This document shows positions 43,553 to 52,300 of a DNA stretch of 64,000 nt, piece after piece. The notes under the pieces are model-generated. The model had not been told where the DNA came from, made no database searches, and was given only the letters and a program-made list of their open reading frames with translations. This stretch comes from Gottfriedia sp049568075 (GTDB lineage: Bacteria > Bacillota > Bacilli > Bacillales > Bacillaceae_G), in assembly GCA_049568075.1 (NCBI GenBank), contig CP144911.1; one strand, 5' to 3'. Numbering within the stretch: the first letter of the stretch is position 1; every line of letters starts with the position of its first letter. The position numbers and the translations under genes are program-made.

Positions 43553-44178
43553 TTGATTCCTCCAGTTTCGGAAAAATTATTATTTTGTTTCATAATAAAA
43601 TCATGCATTTTTTGAAAACAATATTCAGTAGCATACTGATCATAATTAGAAGTTGATTGATCGGTAAAACCATGACTTCCTTCTACTTTAATAATTTGAA
43701 TCCTATCTTTTGTTTTCAATTCAGTTAGGACAATTTCGGGGGCAAATGATTTTTCTTTCGTTGGGAATATTAATAAGGTCTCACATTTTGGACTAACCTC
43801 TAAATAGTCCCTAATCCTCGAACCATAAAATCCAATTACTCCATCAAATAACCCGTCATATTTACTGCATAGCCATGCAATCGTTGCACCTACACTAAAA
43901 CCCAAAATATACAAATTAGCACACTTAGTTCGAAGTTCTTTTGCAAGAGTGATCATTTTATTAGTAGCTAACTCAAACCCAATCTCATTCACAAAATGCT
44001 GATAAGCTTTCTTTTCATCTTTATAGCAATAGTTCTCAATATTACTTAATAGATTTGGACATACAACTGTAAATCCTAACTTATTTAAACTGTCGCAAAT
44101 ATCTTTTATATGTTTGTTAATACCATAAATTTCGTGAACAACTAAAATGGTGGTATTATGAAACTTGCAATTATTCAA
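43549..44178 (-). CDS. Dienelactone-hydrolase-family alpha/beta hydrolase
   Basis: A 209-residue alpha/beta hydrolase of the DLH family. The N-terminal VVHEIYGIN carries the conserved Glu, the nucleophile elbow is GFSVGA (S95), and the catalytic His lies in EGSHGF (about 169). Classical dienelactone hydrolases use Cys in GxCxGG; here it is Ser, as in carboxymethylenebutenolidase-like esterases. It lies between the P450 and the transporter and could open a lactone or cleave an ester made in the pathway. The start ATG is at 44178. Confidence 0.82.
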   Translation of the reverse strand: MNNCKFHNTTILVVHEIYGINKHIKDICDSLNKLGFTVVCPNLLSNIENYCYKDEKKAYQHFVNEIGFELATNKMITLAKELRTKCANLYILGFSVGATIAWLCSKYDGLFDGVIGFYGSRIRDYLEVSPKCETLLIFPTKEKSFAPEIVLTELKTKDRIQIIKVEGSHGFTDQSTSNYDQYATEYCFQKMHDFIMKQNNNFSETGGIK

Positions 44179-44278
44179 TTTTTAATCACCTCTAACTTAG
44201 AAAAAATAGGAATAGAATTTTGTTCTATTCCTATCATTGTGTAACAGAGTCCAAAAACTTGAGTTGAGTTTCAGACTG

Positions 44279-45535
44279 CTAAATTTTTACTTGCATCTGG
44301 ATCATTCCAGTGAAAGTAGGGTTTGCAGTCCACTCTGGATTTTCTAAATCATATAATGAGACGATTGTTGGAAAACGAGTTATTACTTCCTTAAGAATCT
44401 CCATGATCTCTACACGAGCAAAAGCAGCAGCAATACAAGTATGATAACCTCCACCGAAAGCTACATGACGGAAACCTGTTCTACTTATATCCATTTTGTC
44501 AGGATTTGCAAATACTCGCTCGTCTCGGCCAGCAGAAGCTAAGAAGAAATAAACAGAATCATTTTGTTTGATTTGCTGTCCGTGTAATTCGATATCATTT
44601 GAAGCATGTCTAACAATATATTGGATTGGCCCTTCTAGTCTCATTGTTTCATCTAATACTTTTGGAAGAAGAGACATATCATTTTTAAGCATTTCTAGAA
44701 CATCTTGATTCTTAAATAGAAGATGTAATGTATTACTTAACACAAACTGAGGAATTTTATGTCCACCGAAAATTAAGTGCATTGTTTGTGCAATTAATTG
44801 ATCATCAGTAAGTTCACCATCTTCACCAGGAGTCTCAGATATTAACCTACTTAACAAATCATTTTTCTTTTCTTTTCGTCTTTCCGCAATCGCATCTGAA
44901 AGGTATGTCCAAATTTCTCTTACACTTCCTCTAACTTGTTCACTAATTTCTTTACTAGGAACATGAGACACAACGAAATCTTGCATAAATAATGCGATAT
45001 CATCAGACCACTTAATGAATCTGTCAACTTCTTCACCAGGAATTCCTAACATTTTACAAAGTACCATCGCAGGAATAGGGTGTGCGATCTCTTTTACAAA
45101 GTCAAATGAACTTATGTTTTTTTCAAGTACTTTATCAACGATTGTAGAAACAATTTTCTGAATTTCCGGAGCAATAAGATCGATTTCATTAACTAAAAAG
45201 GCTCTGTTCATATAACCTTTTAATTGTGAATGTACTGGTCGATCATTATAGACCATCCAAGTCTTAATGATATCGATTATATCTTTAAAATGTTGATCTT
45301 CTCCTTCAGCGAGATTACTCATTTTATTGGGAATTACATTACTTGAAATAAATTTATCTCCTAGTAAATTCTTGGACACATCCTCATACCTAGTTATAAA
45401 CCAGGATTGCATTTCTTCATGCCAAAAAACAGGTGCATCGTTTCGTAATCTTTCATATAATTCGTATCTGTTTTCATAATACTCTTTACTATTTAAACTA
45501 AACTGCTCGACAGATTGTTTTACATTTGTACTCAT
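44279..45535 (-). CDS. Cytochrome P450 with atypical I-helix
   Basis: A 418-residue soluble bacterial P450 (CYP107-like layout). The ExxR motif is ETMR (E296-R299), the heme-binding loop is FGGGYHTC (C367), and ASAGRDERVF(A)NPD precedes it. The I-helix, which usually reads [AG]Gx[DE]T[TS] and delivers protons for oxygen activation, is GGHKIP (257-262): the acid is Lys, the alcohol is Ile and the next position Pro. Loss of the acid-alcohol pair is known in peroxygenase-type or unusual P450s. AACAGGAGGAAATAAC precedes the ATG. No ferredoxin or reductase gene is nearby. Second gene of the riboswitch-linked operon. Confidence 0.93.
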   Translation of the reverse strand: MSTNVKQSVEQFSLNSKEYYENRYELYERLRNDAPVFWHEEMQSWFITRYEDVSKNLLGDKFISSNVIPNKMSNLAEGEDQHFKDIIDIIKTWMVYNDRPVHSQLKGYMNRAFLVNEIDLIAPEIQKIVSTIVDKVLEKNISSFDFVKEIAHPIPAMVLCKMLGIPGEEVDRFIKWSDDIALFMQDFVVSHVPSKEISEQVRGSVREIWTYLSDAIAERRKEKKNDLLSRLISETPGEDGELTDDQLIAQTMHLIFGGHKIPQFVLSNTLHLLFKNQDVLEMLKNDMSLLPKVLDETMRLEGPIQYIVRHASNDIELHGQQIKQNDSVYFFLASAGRDERVFANPDKMDISRTGFRHVAFGGGYHTCIAAAFARVEIMEILKEVITRFPTIVSLYDLENPEWTANPTFTGMIQMQVKI

Positions 45536-45549
45536 GTTATTTCCTCCTG

Positions 45550-46782
45550 TTATACTACAATTATTTTTTTGTTAGATTTTCTTACAAAATTTCCAATCTC
45601 CATATCACTTAAATGACATATTACATCACAAACAAGACGTGAACGCTCAATAACATTTGAGATATTGATCAACTGTTGTAAGACTTCCTTATCTAATTTC
45701 AACAAAGAATCCTCACTATTTAAGTTAAAAAGATAATCGTAGGTGAACTGGATATTATGAGTAATCTTTTTATCTATTTCTCTATTAACTTTTCTTTCTA
45801 AGAAACATTTCTTTGTAATTTGATTTAATAGAAAAAGTTTTAATTCATTTTCTATTGGGAGACTCAATTTACTATACATTGGTTGTGCATAGTTTATCTT
45901 GATCACTAATGTATCTATAAAATCATGGATAATAGTTTGTAGTGGTTCCGATAGGAACTTTCGGTAATTTTGTAAAATTTCCCCAAGTATATTATTTTTA
46001 ATGTCTTCCATAATCTTTGGAATGAAATAAAGTAATTCAGATCTACTAATTTCAGAGAAAAAAAGCATTGCCTCTTCTAGCATCGCGCCTTCAGTAAAAT
46101 ATTTGTTAAGTAATTGAGCAAATCTATTTTCTCCATAAAATTGAATTAAATCTTTTAGATCTGATAGGGCATAAGATAATGTATCTGCTATGTCTACAAT
46201 CGATTGTTCAATGACATTTTCTTGATATGTCAAAAATAAGGGTTCTAAATAGTCTGTCATATACCCGTAATAGCCTTTGATTAAACCGTTATATTCTTCT
46301 CTAATTAAAGGAATTTTGGTTTTGTATTTCATTAAGGCTGTAAGGGTCCTGTATTTAAAATCATCCGAACTATTAACTAAAATTTTAACGCTCTGTGCAT
46401 TCGATTCAAATCCACCCATAGTTTTCATCATTTCATCTAGCGCTCGTTCACCGGTATGTCCATATGGTGGATGACCAATATCATGAGCTAGACTAATAGC
46501 CTTTACTAAATCTTTATTTATGGGTGTAATATTATTCTCTTGAAAATAATGGTTAAGATGTTCCACGATTAAGCCTGAAACATGGCATACGTCAATAGTA
46601 TGGGACAAACGATTATGGCAATGCTCTGAGTTGGGAATTAACTGTGTTTTTTTTGCTAATTTTTTTAAATGGGGGGATTCTAAAACTGCATTAAAGTCAT
46701 GTAAGAACGCAATATTCGCTACTTGCGTTTGCTTGTCAGATAATCTTAGGTGGTCAAAAGTATGATACATGGCCTTATACAT
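45550..46782 (-). CDS. HD-domain protein, dGTPase-like
   Basis: A 410-residue HD-superfamily phosphohydrolase. Metal ligands follow the dGTPase order: H61 in HNRLSHTIDV, H100-D101 in LAHDIGHPPYGHTGE, and D200 in IADTLSYALSDL. The glycine-rich HPPYGHTGE loop and FESNAQSVKIL also match dGTP triphosphohydrolases, which turn dGTP into deoxyguanosine and triphosphate. It is the first gene after a guanine riboswitch and is followed 14 bases later by a P450 gene, unlike normal dgt genes. AGAAGGGGTTTATTG precedes the ATG. Whether its substrate is dGTP or another guanine nucleotide is open. Confidence 0.88.
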   Translation of the reverse strand: MYKAMYHTFDHLRLSDKQTQVANIAFLHDFNAVLESPHLKKLAKKTQLIPNSEHCHNRLSHTIDVCHVSGLIVEHLNHYFQENNITPINKDLVKAISLAHDIGHPPYGHTGERALDEMMKTMGGFESNAQSVKILVNSSDDFKYRTLTALMKYKTKIPLIREEYNGLIKGYYGYMTDYLEPLFLTYQENVIEQSIVDIADTLSYALSDLKDLIQFYGENRFAQLLNKYFTEGAMLEEAMLFFSEISRSELLYFIPKIMEDIKNNILGEILQNYRKFLSEPLQTIIHDFIDTLVIKINYAQPMYSKLSLPIENELKLFLLNQITKKCFLERKVNREIDKKITHNIQFTYDYLFNLNSEDSLLKLDKEVLQQLINISNVIERSRLVCDVICHLSDMEIGNFVRKSNKKIIVV

Positions 46783-46833
46783 ATCAATAAACCCCTTCTA
46801 TAAACAGTAATTTAAGAAAACATTTAAATGACA

Positions 46834-46899
46834 TAAAAAAACCAAGATAAAGTAGGACATATTCTCCACTAATGAGATAAGTCCTACTTTATCTTGGTT
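46834..46899 (-). terminator. Leader terminator with 19-bp stem
   Basis: AACCAAGATAAAGTAGGAC (46840-46858) and its exact complement (46881-46899), 22-base loop, followed on the minus strand by seven T. It lies in the leader between the guanine aptamer and the HD gene and is the candidate regulated terminator. Confidence 0.8.
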
Positions 46900-47031
46900 C
46901 GCAAAAAAAGTTGAAATTTTAAAGGGATATAAAGCCCTTCAAATAGGTGAAGAATACGCACTTTTAAATAGTCTAAGATTAATAGAGTATTTAAAAGGAT
47001 CTATTCAAAGGGATATGGTTATCCTTTACTA

Positions 47032-47525
47032 AATTCAGCTTTTTTTTACTAATAAAGTAAAAATTACCTCGTAGTCTAATTCTTAACGGGAATTAGGTAG
47101 AGACTCCCAGACCATATTTCTGGAGATATACGAGCTATAATATATTTATGGTAACTAATGGTAAAATTGGAAATAATAACCTGCAGAATTATCAATTAAT
47201 ATATTACATTTAATCAAATTAAATATCAACAGTGTCTAAATGAGGATAAAGTATGAAGTTTTTTGGGTTAATTTAACTAGAACGCTATATGAAAGCTCAA
47301 TTTATAAAGGTGCATTTAGTTGAGCGATGATTCATTCTCGATATTGACAGTGAATTTAGTGTGTAATAGTATAATAGTTAATTTTTAAATATTAAGTATT
47401 TTTAGAAAAATAGATTTGGCTTATACATAATGGAAAGATTATAGTGAGTTTCATCAAAAGGTTTGAGTTATACGCAGTTACTGTGTCCTTAAAATAAATA
47501 GATTGCTAATTTAGGAGGAGTAATA
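47032..47525. other. Intergenic region between divergent operons
   Basis: Holds the guanine aptamer and its promoter on the minus strand (47068-47165) and the leader of the AacS gene on the plus strand. Between 47200 and 47500 only AT-rich sequence is seen, with no clear gene. Confidence 0.5.
47068..47134 (-). promoter_or_regulatory. Guanine-class purine riboswitch aptamer
   Basis: Read on the minus strand: P1 CTCGTA / TACGAG, P2 CCAGA / TCTGG closing loop AATATGG, junction GTCTCTACC, P3 TAATTC / GAATTA closing loop CCGTTAA, then GACTACGAG. All hallmark positions of the xpt-type aptamer are present. The ligand-pairing base before the P1 3' strand is C, which specifies guanine (hypoxanthine) over adenine. 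A promoter-like TTTACC-17-TATTAT (-10 at 47137-47142) lies just upstream. Confidence 0.9.
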
Positions 47526-49505
47526 ATGAAAGCGATTACTGAAGGTGCTTTATTATGGGAACCAACTAGGCAGCAAATTGAAAATGCTGGAGTTAGCCAT
47601 TTTATGAACTGGCTCGAAAATGAAAAAAACCTATTTTTCAATACACAAAGTGAGTTATGGAAATGGTCTGTCGATGAATTAGAGTCCTTTTGGGAAAGCG
47701 TATGGAAATATTGTAATGTAATTTCACATGCACCATACGATCATGTTCTTGAAGAGCGAAAAATGCCAGGCGCAAAATGGTTTACCGGCTCAAAAATTAA
47801 TTATGCAGAACATGTATTTCGAAATGATAAAGGAGACCAACCTGCATTAATTTTTCAATCAGAAATTACTCCAAAAACAGAAATAAGTTGGAAAGAGCTT
47901 AAGGAAAAGACAGGCTTGGTCGCAAATTCTTTAAGAGAATTAGGTGTTAAATCTGGGGACCGAGTTGTGGCATATATGCCTAATATCCCTGAAACAATCA
48001 TTGCCTTTTTAGCTTGTGCAAGCATTGGAGCGATTTGGTCTAGCTGTTCACCAGACTTTGGAACGAGTAGTGTAATTGACCGATTTAAACAAATCGAACC
48101 GACTATTTTATTTGCAGTGGATGGTTATTCTTATAATGGAAAAATTCAAAATAGGCTATCAAGCGTTGACGAGCTACAGTCTGAATTACCTACATTAAAG
48201 AAGACAATTTTAGTGCCTTATGTAAATTTTGATGAGTCGAAAATGGAAGTTGAAACAGTTCTTTGGAATGAATTATTAGTGGGAAGCAGTGAACTTACTT
48301 TTGAAAGTGTTCCTTTTGATCATCCACTATGGATTCTATTTTCATCGGGGACAACAGGGTTGCCTAAACCAATTGTACAAAGTCAAGGTGGAATATTAGT
48401 TGAGCAACTTAAGACATTAGTAGTTGAACAAGGAATAAATCAAGATGATGTCATGTTTTGGTTTACTACTACTGGCTGGATGATGTGGAATCAATTAGTT
48501 GGCGGATTGTTATCTGGCAGTACGATATTATTGTTTGATGGAAGCCCAACTTATCCTAGTCTACATGTTTTATGGGACCTTGCAGAAGAAGTAGGTGTAA
48601 CATTTTTTGGCACAAGTGCAGGATTCTTAAGTGTGTGTGAGAAGCACGCAATAAAGCTAAAAGATAGACATAGTTTTTCTAAATTAAAGTCTATTTGTTC
48701 AACGGGATCCCCACTATCAGTCGAAGGATTTTCCTGGGTATATGAAAATATAAGAGATGACATCTGGCTTGTTTCAACTAGTGGAGGTACTGATGTTTGC
48801 ACAGCTTTTGTTGGAGGCTCACCGATTCTTCCTGTTTATGCTGGAGAGATTCAAGCTCGTTCATTAGGTGCTCATGTACAATCATTTAATGATGAGGGAA
48901 AATCAGTTATTAATGAGGTGGGAGAACTAGTAATTACTTCTCCTATGCCGTCCATGCCGCTTTATTTCTGGGGTGATTTGTATAATGATCGTTATCTTGA
49001 AAGTTATTTTGAAGTTTATCCAGGTATTTGGAGACATGGAGATTGGATTAAAATTGATGAAAAAGGTAGTTGTGTCATTTATGGGAGATCAGATTCAACA
49101 ATAAATAGACATGGAGTACGTCTAGGTACAAGCGAAATCTATCGAGTTGTTGAGTCACTTGATGAGATAATGGAAAGTTTAGTAATCGATTTAGAACTAC
49201 TAGGCCGTCAGTCATTTATGCCATTATTTGTTGTACTAAAACATGGGGTTGTTTTGACAAATGAATTAAAGGAAAAAATAAAAGTAGAAATTAAACAGAA
49301 GGTTTCACCGCGATTTATACCTAATGAAATTTATGAAGTTGAACAAATTCCAAAAACATTAAGTGGCAAAAAATTAGAAGTTCCAATACGTAAAATATTA
49401 TTAGGGTTTTCTCCTGAAAAAGTTGTCAATCAAGGTTCAATGGCTAATCCGGAGTCATTAAAGTTTTTTACCGGGTTGGCACAAGTTTTAAATGAACAAA
49501 GTTGA
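47526..49505 (+). CDS. aacS: Acetoacetate-CoA ligase
   Basis: A 659-residue AMP-forming ligase of the acetoacetyl-CoA synthetase family, activating acetoacetate with ATP and CoA. The N-terminal SHFMNWLENEKNLFF-like ACAS segment is followed by WFTGSKINYAEH, the AMP-binding loop FSSGTTGLPKPIVQ, TSGGTDVC, and the C-terminal SGKKLEVPIRK containing the catalytic lysine region. Length is normal. TTAGGAGGAGTAATA precedes the ATG. It is a single-gene unit with a terminator, divergent from the riboswitch operon; no functional link is apparent. Confidence 0.95.
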   Translation: MKAITEGALLWEPTRQQIENAGVSHFMNWLENEKNLFFNTQSELWKWSVDELESFWESVWKYCNVISHAPYDHVLEERKMPGAKWFTGSKINYAEHVFRNDKGDQPALIFQSEITPKTEISWKELKEKTGLVANSLRELGVKSGDRVVAYMPNIPETIIAFLACASIGAIWSSCSPDFGTSSVIDRFKQIEPTILFAVDGYSYNGKIQNRLSSVDELQSELPTLKKTILVPYVNFDESKMEVETVLWNELLVGSSELTFESVPFDHPLWILFSSGTTGLPKPIVQSQGGILVEQLKTLVVEQGINQDDVMFWFTTTGWMMWNQLVGGLLSGSTILLFDGSPTYPSLHVLWDLAEEVGVTFFGTSAGFLSVCEKHAIKLKDRHSFSKLKSICSTGSPLSVEGFSWVYENIRDDIWLVSTSGGTDVCTAFVGGSPILPVYAGEIQARSLGAHVQSFNDEGKSVINEVGELVITSPMPSMPLYFWGDLYNDRYLESYFEVYPGIWRHGDWIKIDEKGSCVIYGRSDSTINRHGVRLGTSEIYRVVESLDEIMESLVIDLELLGRQSFMPLFVVLKHGVVLTNELKEKIKVEIKQKVSPRFIPNEIYEVEQIPKTLSGKKLEVPIRKILLGFSPEKVVNQGSMANPESLKFFTGLAQVLNEQS

Positions 49506-49516
49506 AATCAGTCTAA

Positions 49517-49551
49517 AACGTTATCTTCATTATGAGATAGCGTTTTTTTTA
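49517..49551 (+). terminator. Intrinsic terminator
   Basis: AACGTTATCT-TCATTATG-AGATAGCGTT then seven T. Confidence 0.85.
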
Positions 49552-49696
49552 GGCTCTGTTAAGATATATTGTTGATTTTCTTATGCAACTACCTGGCAGA
49601 TTAATTGAATAAAGATAATTGTAAAATGATGTAAAAAGAGGCAAAATATATGTTAATACTATCTTCTATGGTAAGAAGAAATAAGGAGATGACAAT

Positions 49697-50094
49697 ATGT
49701 CAGAAGATGAATTATTCTCAAATAAGGCATCTAATGTTTATGAAATATATTCAAAAATCCTCGATTTATTGAAAGAAATAGGTGCATTTGAAATTGAGTT
49801 TAAAAAGACCTCTATTCATCTTTTGAATAAATCTTCTTTTGGGGGAGTTCATCCAAAAAAGAAATGGTTAGATTTTAATTTAGTTACAAACCACCAAATT
49901 GAACACGAAAAGATTACTAAAATTGAACAAGTTTCCAAAAACCGATTTCACAATAATCAGAAGAATTCGGACTAAGTTATAATGAAGATGCATTTATTTA
50001 TTGGCTTAATAATGTAAGATTTAAGAGAGGCAAAAAAGTTGCATTTATTATAAAAAAACCAAAGTACTTACCAAAAAAGACAATAAGTTTTTAA
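49697..50094 (+). pseudogene. DUF5655-like protein, frameshifted
   Basis: From ATG 49697 (AATAAGGAGATGACAAT upstream) the frame reads KKTSIHLLNKSSFGGVHPKK and KITKIEQVSKNRFHN, the pattern of DUF5655 domains, then stops early at 49975. One missing base near 49963-49970 separates it from a second frame, LSYNEDAFIYWLNNVRFKRG to KKTISF and TAA 50094, which reads like its normal end. Restored length would be about 132 residues. The function of the domain is unknown. It could be a real mutation or a sequencing error. Confidence 0.65.
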
Positions 50095-50103
50095 ATTCTA
50101 ATT

Positions 50104-50126
50104 CAACTAATGCATTGCATTAGTTG
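50104..50126. repeat. Dispersed palindrome, outlying copy
   Basis: CAACTAATGCA / TGCATTAGTTG around a central T. It is followed by a hairpin and T run (50137-50160), as for copies at 5.3 and 5.7 kb. It is the only good copy to the right of 23 kb. Confidence 0.8.
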
Positions 50127-50293
50127 TATAAGATTACGGTCGGTATTTCGGCTTTTTTTATTGATGTAAATGGCGGGATAGTTTCATATTGTTTCAATAC
50201 TAACGATAGATAAATTCCAACAAAAGATCAAAATGTGATATCGTTTAAATATGATTTTTATAGAGTAGAAACATGAGAAAGGTGTGCAGAAGT

Positions 50294-51292
50294 GTGAACA
50301 AAAGAATATTTTTGATTTTATTTACTGTGATTTTACTATCAGTATCTGTGGGTTGCGGAAATATCACTGAACAGACGTCGTCAAAAAAAGTGGAAACTCC
50401 AACGAGCACGGCTTCTAAGACAGTTGAAACTAATAAGACTACATCTGACGATGACAAAGAAAAACCAACGAGTGATAGTGAACCAAACAAAAGTGTTCCT
50501 GCATCTAGCACTTCAAAGGCAACAGGTACAACGGGCGGATTTGATTACAGCAAATATACCCTAATTGTAGTAAACGGCGGGGATATGTCGGGACATAGAC
50601 AGCCGAATGTCAAAGTAGATGTTGGATATGGAGAACGGGAATATTGGGCGTATACAAATGAATACGGTCAGCTAATACGTGTTGAGGCGAAAAAGATAAC
50701 ACTTCAAAATTCGAATACTGATCATGTTTTGTCATCAGGTAGATATTACGCTGATGAAGCAAATGTTCCTGGTACAGAGAGTCCGATCTTGGATAAAGGG
50801 CATGTGATTGCAGACTCGCTTGGTGGAGTATCAAACGCATATAACATTACACCTCAGAACAGCAATCTTAATAGGCACGGTGATCAAGCTTATATGGAAA
50901 AAGTGATTCGAGATGCAAGAGGTTGCACTGATTTCGTAGCAGTGATTCTATATCCAAATACTAAGACGCAAATTCCTAACCATTATAAATTCACATACAA
51001 AATTCAGGGCAGATCCATTACAGATGAATTTGACAATGTAAACCCGGATGAAGTGAACAAAAATTTAGGGAAAACGACAAATGTGAGCAGTACGCCACCA
51101 ATAACAAACAATGTACCTTCAAATAAAACGAAAAATAGTAATGAAGATGTTAGTAAAGTGGATACCAATCATAACGGAAGTGTTACAATCGCTGAAGCCA
51201 AAGCTGCTGGCTTTAAAATGCCAATTACGCGCGATTCATGGCTCTATAAATATATGGATGATCGAGATGGTGATGGCTTAGTAGGCGAATAA
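50294..51292 (+). CDS. DNA/RNA non-specific endonuclease lipoprotein with excalibur-type tail
   Basis: A 332-residue surface nuclease. A signal peptide with lipobox SVGC is followed by a Ser/Thr/Lys-rich linker to about residue 85. The nuclease domain has the beta-beta-alpha-metal core LDKGHVIADSLGG (DxGH) and NITPQNSNLNRHG. The C-terminal ~45 residues, DTNHNGSVTIAEAKAAGF and DDRDGDGLVGE, form an excalibur-like calcium-binding motif. It likely degrades extracellular nucleic acid at the cell surface. I chose GTG 50294 with GAAAGGTG upstream. Single gene. Confidence 0.88.
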   Translation: MNKRIFLILFTVILLSVSVGCGNITEQTSSKKVETPTSTASKTVETNKTTSDDDKEKPTSDSEPNKSVPASSTSKATGTTGGFDYSKYTLIVVNGGDMSGHRQPNVKVDVGYGEREYWAYTNEYGQLIRVEAKKITLQNSNTDHVLSSGRYYADEANVPGTESPILDKGHVIADSLGGVSNAYNITPQNSNLNRHGDQAYMEKVIRDARGCTDFVAVILYPNTKTQIPNHYKFTYKIQGRSITDEFDNVNPDEVNKNLGKTTNVSSTPPITNNVPSNKTKNSNEDVSKVDTNHNGSVTIAEAKAAGFKMPITRDSWLYKYMDDRDGDGLVGE

Positions 51293-51506
51293 ATGGCAAT
51301 AGTTAGCGTTATAAATTTTATTTTGCCATTTTCATAAACAAATGATTCACCAAAGAATGCATCAATAACATAGTTTTCTTATTAAAACTTTACCCCTTTA
51401 AGTATGCTTAGTTATGTAAGCTTTTAAAGGGGTAAAAAAATGGGGGTTTTTAAACGTATAAGACTTTTCATGGGTGTATTAATTCATTTATTCTAATCAA
51501 TGAAAA

Positions 51507-51719
51507 TTAACATTCGTGATTAATAATTTTGCCTTGATCAGTCAGTTTAACAAGAGCCGCATAACCGATCCCTTTTTTTACGACAGTCGCCATACCTTCA
51601 CCAACAAGTATATTTAATGTTTTTAGTTCGTCTTTGTTTAATTTTGTATATCGGTAATAACCATCACCAATTTTGTGAATTAATCTGCCTTCTCTTGTCA
51701 TTCCTAAAACAGTAGTCAT
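51507..51719 (-). CDS. Hypothetical protein (70 aa)
   Basis: Unrecognised small soluble protein, possibly winged-helix-like, with GYYRYTKLNKDELKTLNIL and YAALVKLTDQGKI. The ATG at 51719 has AAGAAGGGAAACAT upstream, supporting expression. It stands alone; an inverted repeat (TTTACCCCTTT / AAAGGGGTAAA, 51389-51436) lies beyond its stop. Confidence 0.55.
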   Translation of the reverse strand: MTTVLGMTREGRLIHKIGDGYYRYTKLNKDELKTLNILVGEGMATVVKKGIGYAALVKLTDQGKIINHEC

Positions 51720-51907
51720 ATGTTTCCCTTCTTTCGAAAGTTGTTTGGATTAATGATTACATACCTATCGTATATTGTTTGTACAAATTTGTCTGTGAAT
51801 AAATTGTGAAACATTTAACAAACTTAAGTCTGTAATAATTTGGAAGAATAAACATATTTTCATCTCGCCATACTATTTTTGTGTCTAATAAATGGAGGTG
51901 TGTTGGT

Positions 51908-52189
51908 ATGTCGTTTCAAAATCGTGGTATCGGACATCCTGAACATCAAGATGATCCAAATAAATTACATATCGTCGCAGTACGAAAAAATGGCGATGGT
52001 GATATTACAGATGTAAAATTTCAAAATGGTGAAATAGTCGGGATCGAACAAGCCATTGCGATGGCAGAACTTGAACAAATTGAAGATGTAAACACAGGTC
52101 TAACTCGTGGAGATAATCCACATAAAACACTTCGTTCTTATCCTGATGGTGATCCTACAAATAATTTAAGTAATTTACCTACTTTTTAG
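51908..52189 (+). CDS. DUF3892 protein
   Basis: A 93-residue soluble protein matching DUF3892: LHIVAVRKNGDGDITDVKF, IEQAIAMAE and RGDNPHKTLRSYPDGD. Common in Bacillus; function unknown. ATG 51908 is preceded by AATGGAGGTGTGTTGGT, better than the earlier in-frame GTG. A terminator at 52201-52232 follows. Confidence 0.8.
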   Translation: MSFQNRGIGHPEHQDDPNKLHIVAVRKNGDGDITDVKFQNGEIVGIEQAIAMAELEQIEDVNTGLTRGDNPHKTLRSYPDGDPTNNLSNLPTF

Positions 52190-52200
52190 TGTCTATACGC

Positions 52201-52234
52201 TAAAAAGGTGCACAAGTTATGTGCACCTTTTTTA
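52201..52234 (+). terminator. Intrinsic terminator
   Basis: AAAAAGGTGCAC / GTGCACCTTTTT with a 7-base loop. Confidence 0.9.
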
Positions 52235-52300
52235 TTTCCGAGTAAATCATGAGAAAATGGAAATTTAAAATTAGAAATACCAGTAAAGTAGGGATCTAAT

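Noticed and set aside
46834..46899. 19-bp inverted repeat as a MITE or IS terminal repeat
   Set aside because: The 22-base loop and seven T on one side fit a terminator in the operon leader better than a mobile element.
46910..47031. Plus-strand frame …VEILKGYKALQIGEEYALLN… ending at 47031
   Set aside because: No start or ribosome site, opposite to the riboswitch leader transcript, and no recognised family. Kept only as a possible relic.
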